Shown: positions 9,850 to 12,174 of the stretch, one piece after another
How positions within the stretch are numbered: position 1 is the stretch's first letter
How the letters are laid out: every line of letters begins with the position of its first letter
Origin: Candidatus Wolfebacteria bacterium GWA1_42_9
Lineage (GTDB): Bacteria; Patescibacteriota; Minisyncoccia; UBA6257; JAGOQP01
Reading direction: 5' to 3'
Assembly (NCBI GenBank): GCA_001793775.1
Contig: MGIN01000015.1
Location: 1 to 12,174 of the forward strand
DNA length: 12,174 bases
The notes under the pieces: model-generated
The model's input: the letters and a program-made list of their open reading frames with translations, nothing else
Database searches by the model: none
Told to the model about the DNA's origin: nothing
Position numbers and translations under genes: made by a program

Positions 9850-12174
9850 ATGTTAAAACACGTTTTTAGCAATAAAACACTGAAAGCTGTCGGATTGGCC
9901 GGTATTTTGCTGACTTCTCTTATTCCCTCCGCTTCATTTGCCACCGGGCAAGCTAGTTTTTCTTCTAGCGGAGCTTTTCTAGTGGGAGATCACACTCATT
10001 TTCCCGGATCCGACAATTGGGTTACTAGTTTGAGTAATATGCAGCCAGGTAATGAGGTTAGGCTTTTATTTACATTTTTAAATACATCTTCCGTTACTGC
10101 AATTGCCGCTCAATCCAGGTTTACGGCTGCGACCAATGGAAATACCATAACAATTACCGGAACTATCTGGGCTCAAAATGCTCCTGAAGTTTCAAATTCC
10201 GTAACAATTTCCGCCGCTCCCGGATATACCATCTCTCTTTCTCAAATGAGTGCCAGCTTTGGCGGAGTGGGAGATGTTTTGCCGGGATCTTCCAATATTG
10301 AATATTATGCCACCGGTTTATATACCATTACCGGACAATCTTCCCCTCCTGCTCCGACGGCTAATCTTTGGGCGGAATATCCCGAGGGGACAACTGTTAC
10401 TCAAGTTCCTAAAGGAACGGCGGTGATAATGAAATGGAATTCTACCAATGCCGATAATTGTTCCGTTTTGGCTGGAGCCGGCTTTAACACCGGTGGAGCC
10501 ACCTCCGGTTCTGATATTGTTTCTCCTCTGGCGGGGACGACTACTTTTTCCATTCATTGTACCGGAGCCGGCGGTTCCGTTCAAAAAAATTACACCGTGA
10601 CGGTGATTGAAACCTCTTCCCTAACCTGTTTTCTTTCGGTTAATCCCAGTTCTGGAAACAGTCCTTTAAGCGCTTTTTTAAGCGCTTCGGCTTCCGGTGG
10701 TAATGGGGGTTATTCTTACAAATTTAATTTTGGCGACGGGGATATAGGAAGTTTTTCTTCCCAGAGTTCCGTTCAACATATTTATACTGTCAGTCAAAGC
10801 AGGACTTTTTCTCCTGCCGTAACGGTAAAAGATTCTTCCGGAACCACCTGTGATGCCTCTTCTTTTGTTTCGGTCAATTATCAGCAACAGCAGGGGAACG
10901 CTCCTCTGGTGACCACCAATTCGGCTACCAACGTCGGCCAGACCTACGCCACTTTGAACGGTTCGGTTAATCCCAACGGCGCCTCTGCTTCTTATTGGTT
11001 CGAATACGGAACAACCACTGGTCTGGGAAATACTACCCAGTCTCAATCGGCTGGTTCCGGCAGTTCTTCCCAAAATATCTCTTATGCTATCTCCAATCTA
11101 GTTTCCAACACCACCTATTATTTTAGAGTAGTTGCCCAAAATCAGTACGGCACTGCCCAGGGCTCGATTTTGTCGTTCACCACCACTGGCGGTGGCGGCG
11201 GTGGCGGTTCAACCCCTTTGGTGATTACCAATCCTGCCAGTAACACCGGCCAAAACTACGCCACTCTCAACGGTTCCGTTAATCCCAATAATACGGCCAC
11301 TTCTTATTGGTTTGAGTACGGAACGACTATGTCCTTGGGAAACACTTCTGCTGCCCAGAATTTAGGTTCGGGAAATTCTTACGTTTCTGTTTCCTACCCT
11401 CTTTCCAACCTGATTCAAAATACCACTTACTACTTCAGGGTGGTTGCCCAAAATCAATACGGCACTGCCCAGGGTTCGGTTCTTTCCTTTAACACTTATG
11501 GCGGGGGAGGGGGCTGTACCTACGGCAATGCTCCTTACGTTCAGACCTACTCCGCTTCCAACACCTATCAGAATTCGGCTACTTTAAACGGCTGGGTCTC
11601 TTCTTCCGGTTCCAACGCCTATGCCTGGTTTGAGTATGGCGTCAACACTAATTCTCTTAGCTATACAACCAATTCCAGATACGTCGGCGGAAATTCCAGC
11701 TTTTCCGAGTCGGTTTCCAATTTAGTTTCCGGAACAACTTATTATTTCCGATTGGTGGCCAGAAACGATTGTGGCACTAACTACGGAAATGTCTTAAGCT
11801 TCTCTTCCGGCGGCAGTTCTTACGGACAGATTCCTCTAGTGATTACCAACTCGGCCACTTTGATCTATCAGAACTCGGCTCTCCTAAACGGTCAGGTTAG
11901 TCCCAACGGCGGGCTGACTGATGCCTGGTTTGAATACGGCACGACCACCAATCTCGGTTCCAAAACCAATTCTCAGCCCCTGGGGTCATCCAATAACTAT
12001 CTTAACTACTCGGCGGCGGTTACCGGTTTGTCGGCCAACACCACTTATTACTTCAGGGCGGTGGGTCAGAACCAGTACGGCACCGGCTACGGAAATATTT
12101 TAAACTTTCGAACTTCGGGCGGCGGAGTAATTATTCCGACAACGCCGACGATTATTGAAAGGCCGATTGTTGTC
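9850..12174 (+). CDS. Large secreted surface protein: Ig-like, PKD and four Fn3-like repeats (3' end outside window)
   Basis: One uninterrupted frame of 775 codons runs off the right edge. It begins with a signal peptide (LKAVGLAGILLTSLIPSASFA, cleavage after about residue 31). A beta-rich domain (32-165) follows. Next is an Ig-like domain (170-255: MKWNSTNADNC, AGAGFNTGG, IHCTGAGGS), then a PKD domain (about 258-345: YSYKFNFGDG, FSPAVTVKDSSG). Four Fn3-like repeats of 92-94 residues follow (352-445, 456-549, 562-653, 662-755), each with ATLNG, WFEYGT and TTYYFR motifs and joined by Gly-rich linkers. Such architectures are typical of adhesins or S-layer-like proteins of Patescibacteria, which attach to host cells; the role here is inferred. 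There is no Shine-Dalgarno. The start is fixed by the signal peptide and promoter. The anchor, if any, lies beyond the window. Confidence 0.9.
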   Translation, partial: MLKHVFSNKTLKAVGLAGILLTSLIPSASFATGQASFSSSGAFLVGDHTHFPGSDNWVTSLSNMQPGNEVRLLFTFLNTSSVTAIAAQSRFTAATNGNTITITGTIWAQNAPEVSNSVTISAAPGYTISLSQMSASFGGVGDVLPGSSNIEYYATGLYTITGQSSPPAPTANLWAEYPEGTTVTQVPKGTAVIMKWNSTNADNCSVLAGAGFNTGGATSGSDIVSPLAGTTTFSIHCTGAGGSVQKNYTVTVIETSSLTCFLSVNPSSGNSPLSAFLSASASGGNGGYSYKFNFGDGDIGSFSSQSSVQHIYTVSQSRTFSPAVTVKDSSGTTCDASSFVSVNYQQQQGNAPLVTTNSATNVGQTYATLNGSVNPNGASASYWFEYGTTTGLGNTTQSQSAGSGSSSQNISYAISNLVSNTTYYFRVVAQNQYGTAQGSILSFTTTGGGGGGGSTPLVITNPASNTGQNYATLNGSVNPNNTATSYWFEYGTTMSLGNTSAAQNLGSGNSYVSVSYPLSNLIQNTTYYFRVVAQNQYGTAQGSVLSFNTYGGGGGCTYGNAPYVQTYSASNTYQNSATLNGWVSSSGSNAYAWFEYGVNTNSLSYTTNSRYVGGNSSFSESVSNLVSGTTYYFRLVARNDCGTNYGNVLSFSSGGSSYGQIPLVITNSATLIYQNSALLNGQVSPNGGLTDAWFEYGTTTNLGSKTNSQPLGSSNNYLNYSAAVTGLSANTTYYFRAVGQNQYGTGYGNILNFRTSGGGVIIPTTPTIIERPIVV
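10903..12114 (+). repeat. Four tandem Fn3-like coding repeats
   Basis: The units 10903-11184, 11215-11496, 11533-11808 and 11833-12114 encode the same fold. Units 1 and 2 are nearly identical in places (for example GCCCAAAATCARTACGGCAC). Units 3 and 4 differ more. The linkers are GGN-rich. Copy number could change by recombination. Confidence 0.85.

Noticed and set aside
10318..11073. Minus-strand open frames opposite the large surface protein gene
   Set aside because: They are low-complexity antisense shadows of a repeat-rich, well-supported coding frame.

Overview
The window looks like part of a Patescibacteria (Candidate Phyla Radiation) genome, most likely Parcubacteria-like. This is inferred from gene content only. 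The pointers are a short EF-Ts, tailed S16 and S2 ribosomal proteins, almost no Shine-Dalgarno sequences before the core genes, GGCAGG-type palindromic repeats scattered between and inside genes, and a large secreted protein built from WFEYGTT-type Fn3-like repeats. The standard genetic code fits every gene.

Layout. Positions 1-5190 read rightward and hold housekeeping genes: the 3' end of smc, rpsP (S16), a small GIY-YIG gene inside a long inverted repeat, khpA, trmD, rpsB (S2), a short tsf (EF-Ts) and a small membrane protein. The familiar rpsP-khpA-trmD and rpsB-tsf orders are kept, but rimM is not between rpsP and trmD. Positions 5190-6873 read leftward: a tRNA-Trp gene nested inside a split tRNA-Trp-like gene, tRNA-Tyr(GTA), tRNA-Thr(TGT), a LAGLIDADG-like gene, tRNA-Thr(GGT) carrying a 200-nt group I intron, and rpmG (L33).

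Positions 6874-9790 are a mosaic. A GC-rich orphan gene (minus strand), an AT-rich pcm gene (protein-L-isoaspartate methyltransferase) and a GC-rich secreted protein gene are separated by hairpins and repeats. The two GC-rich genes are the only ones with strong Shine-Dalgarno sites and probably have a different history from their neighbours. From 9850 to the right edge runs one open frame for a large secreted surface protein (signal peptide, Ig-like domain, PKD domain, four Fn3-like repeats), which continues past the window.

How they work together: most genes serve translation (ribosomal proteins, tRNA modification, tRNAs, EF-Ts, an RNA chaperone). The right end is cell-surface biology. The neighbouring secreted protein shares one Ig-like domain with the large surface protein, so the two may belong to the same surface layer. 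The most unusual structures are the nested tRNA-Trp locus, the intron in tRNA-Thr(GGT), the inverted repeat around the GIY-YIG gene, and the repeats around the GC-rich genes.
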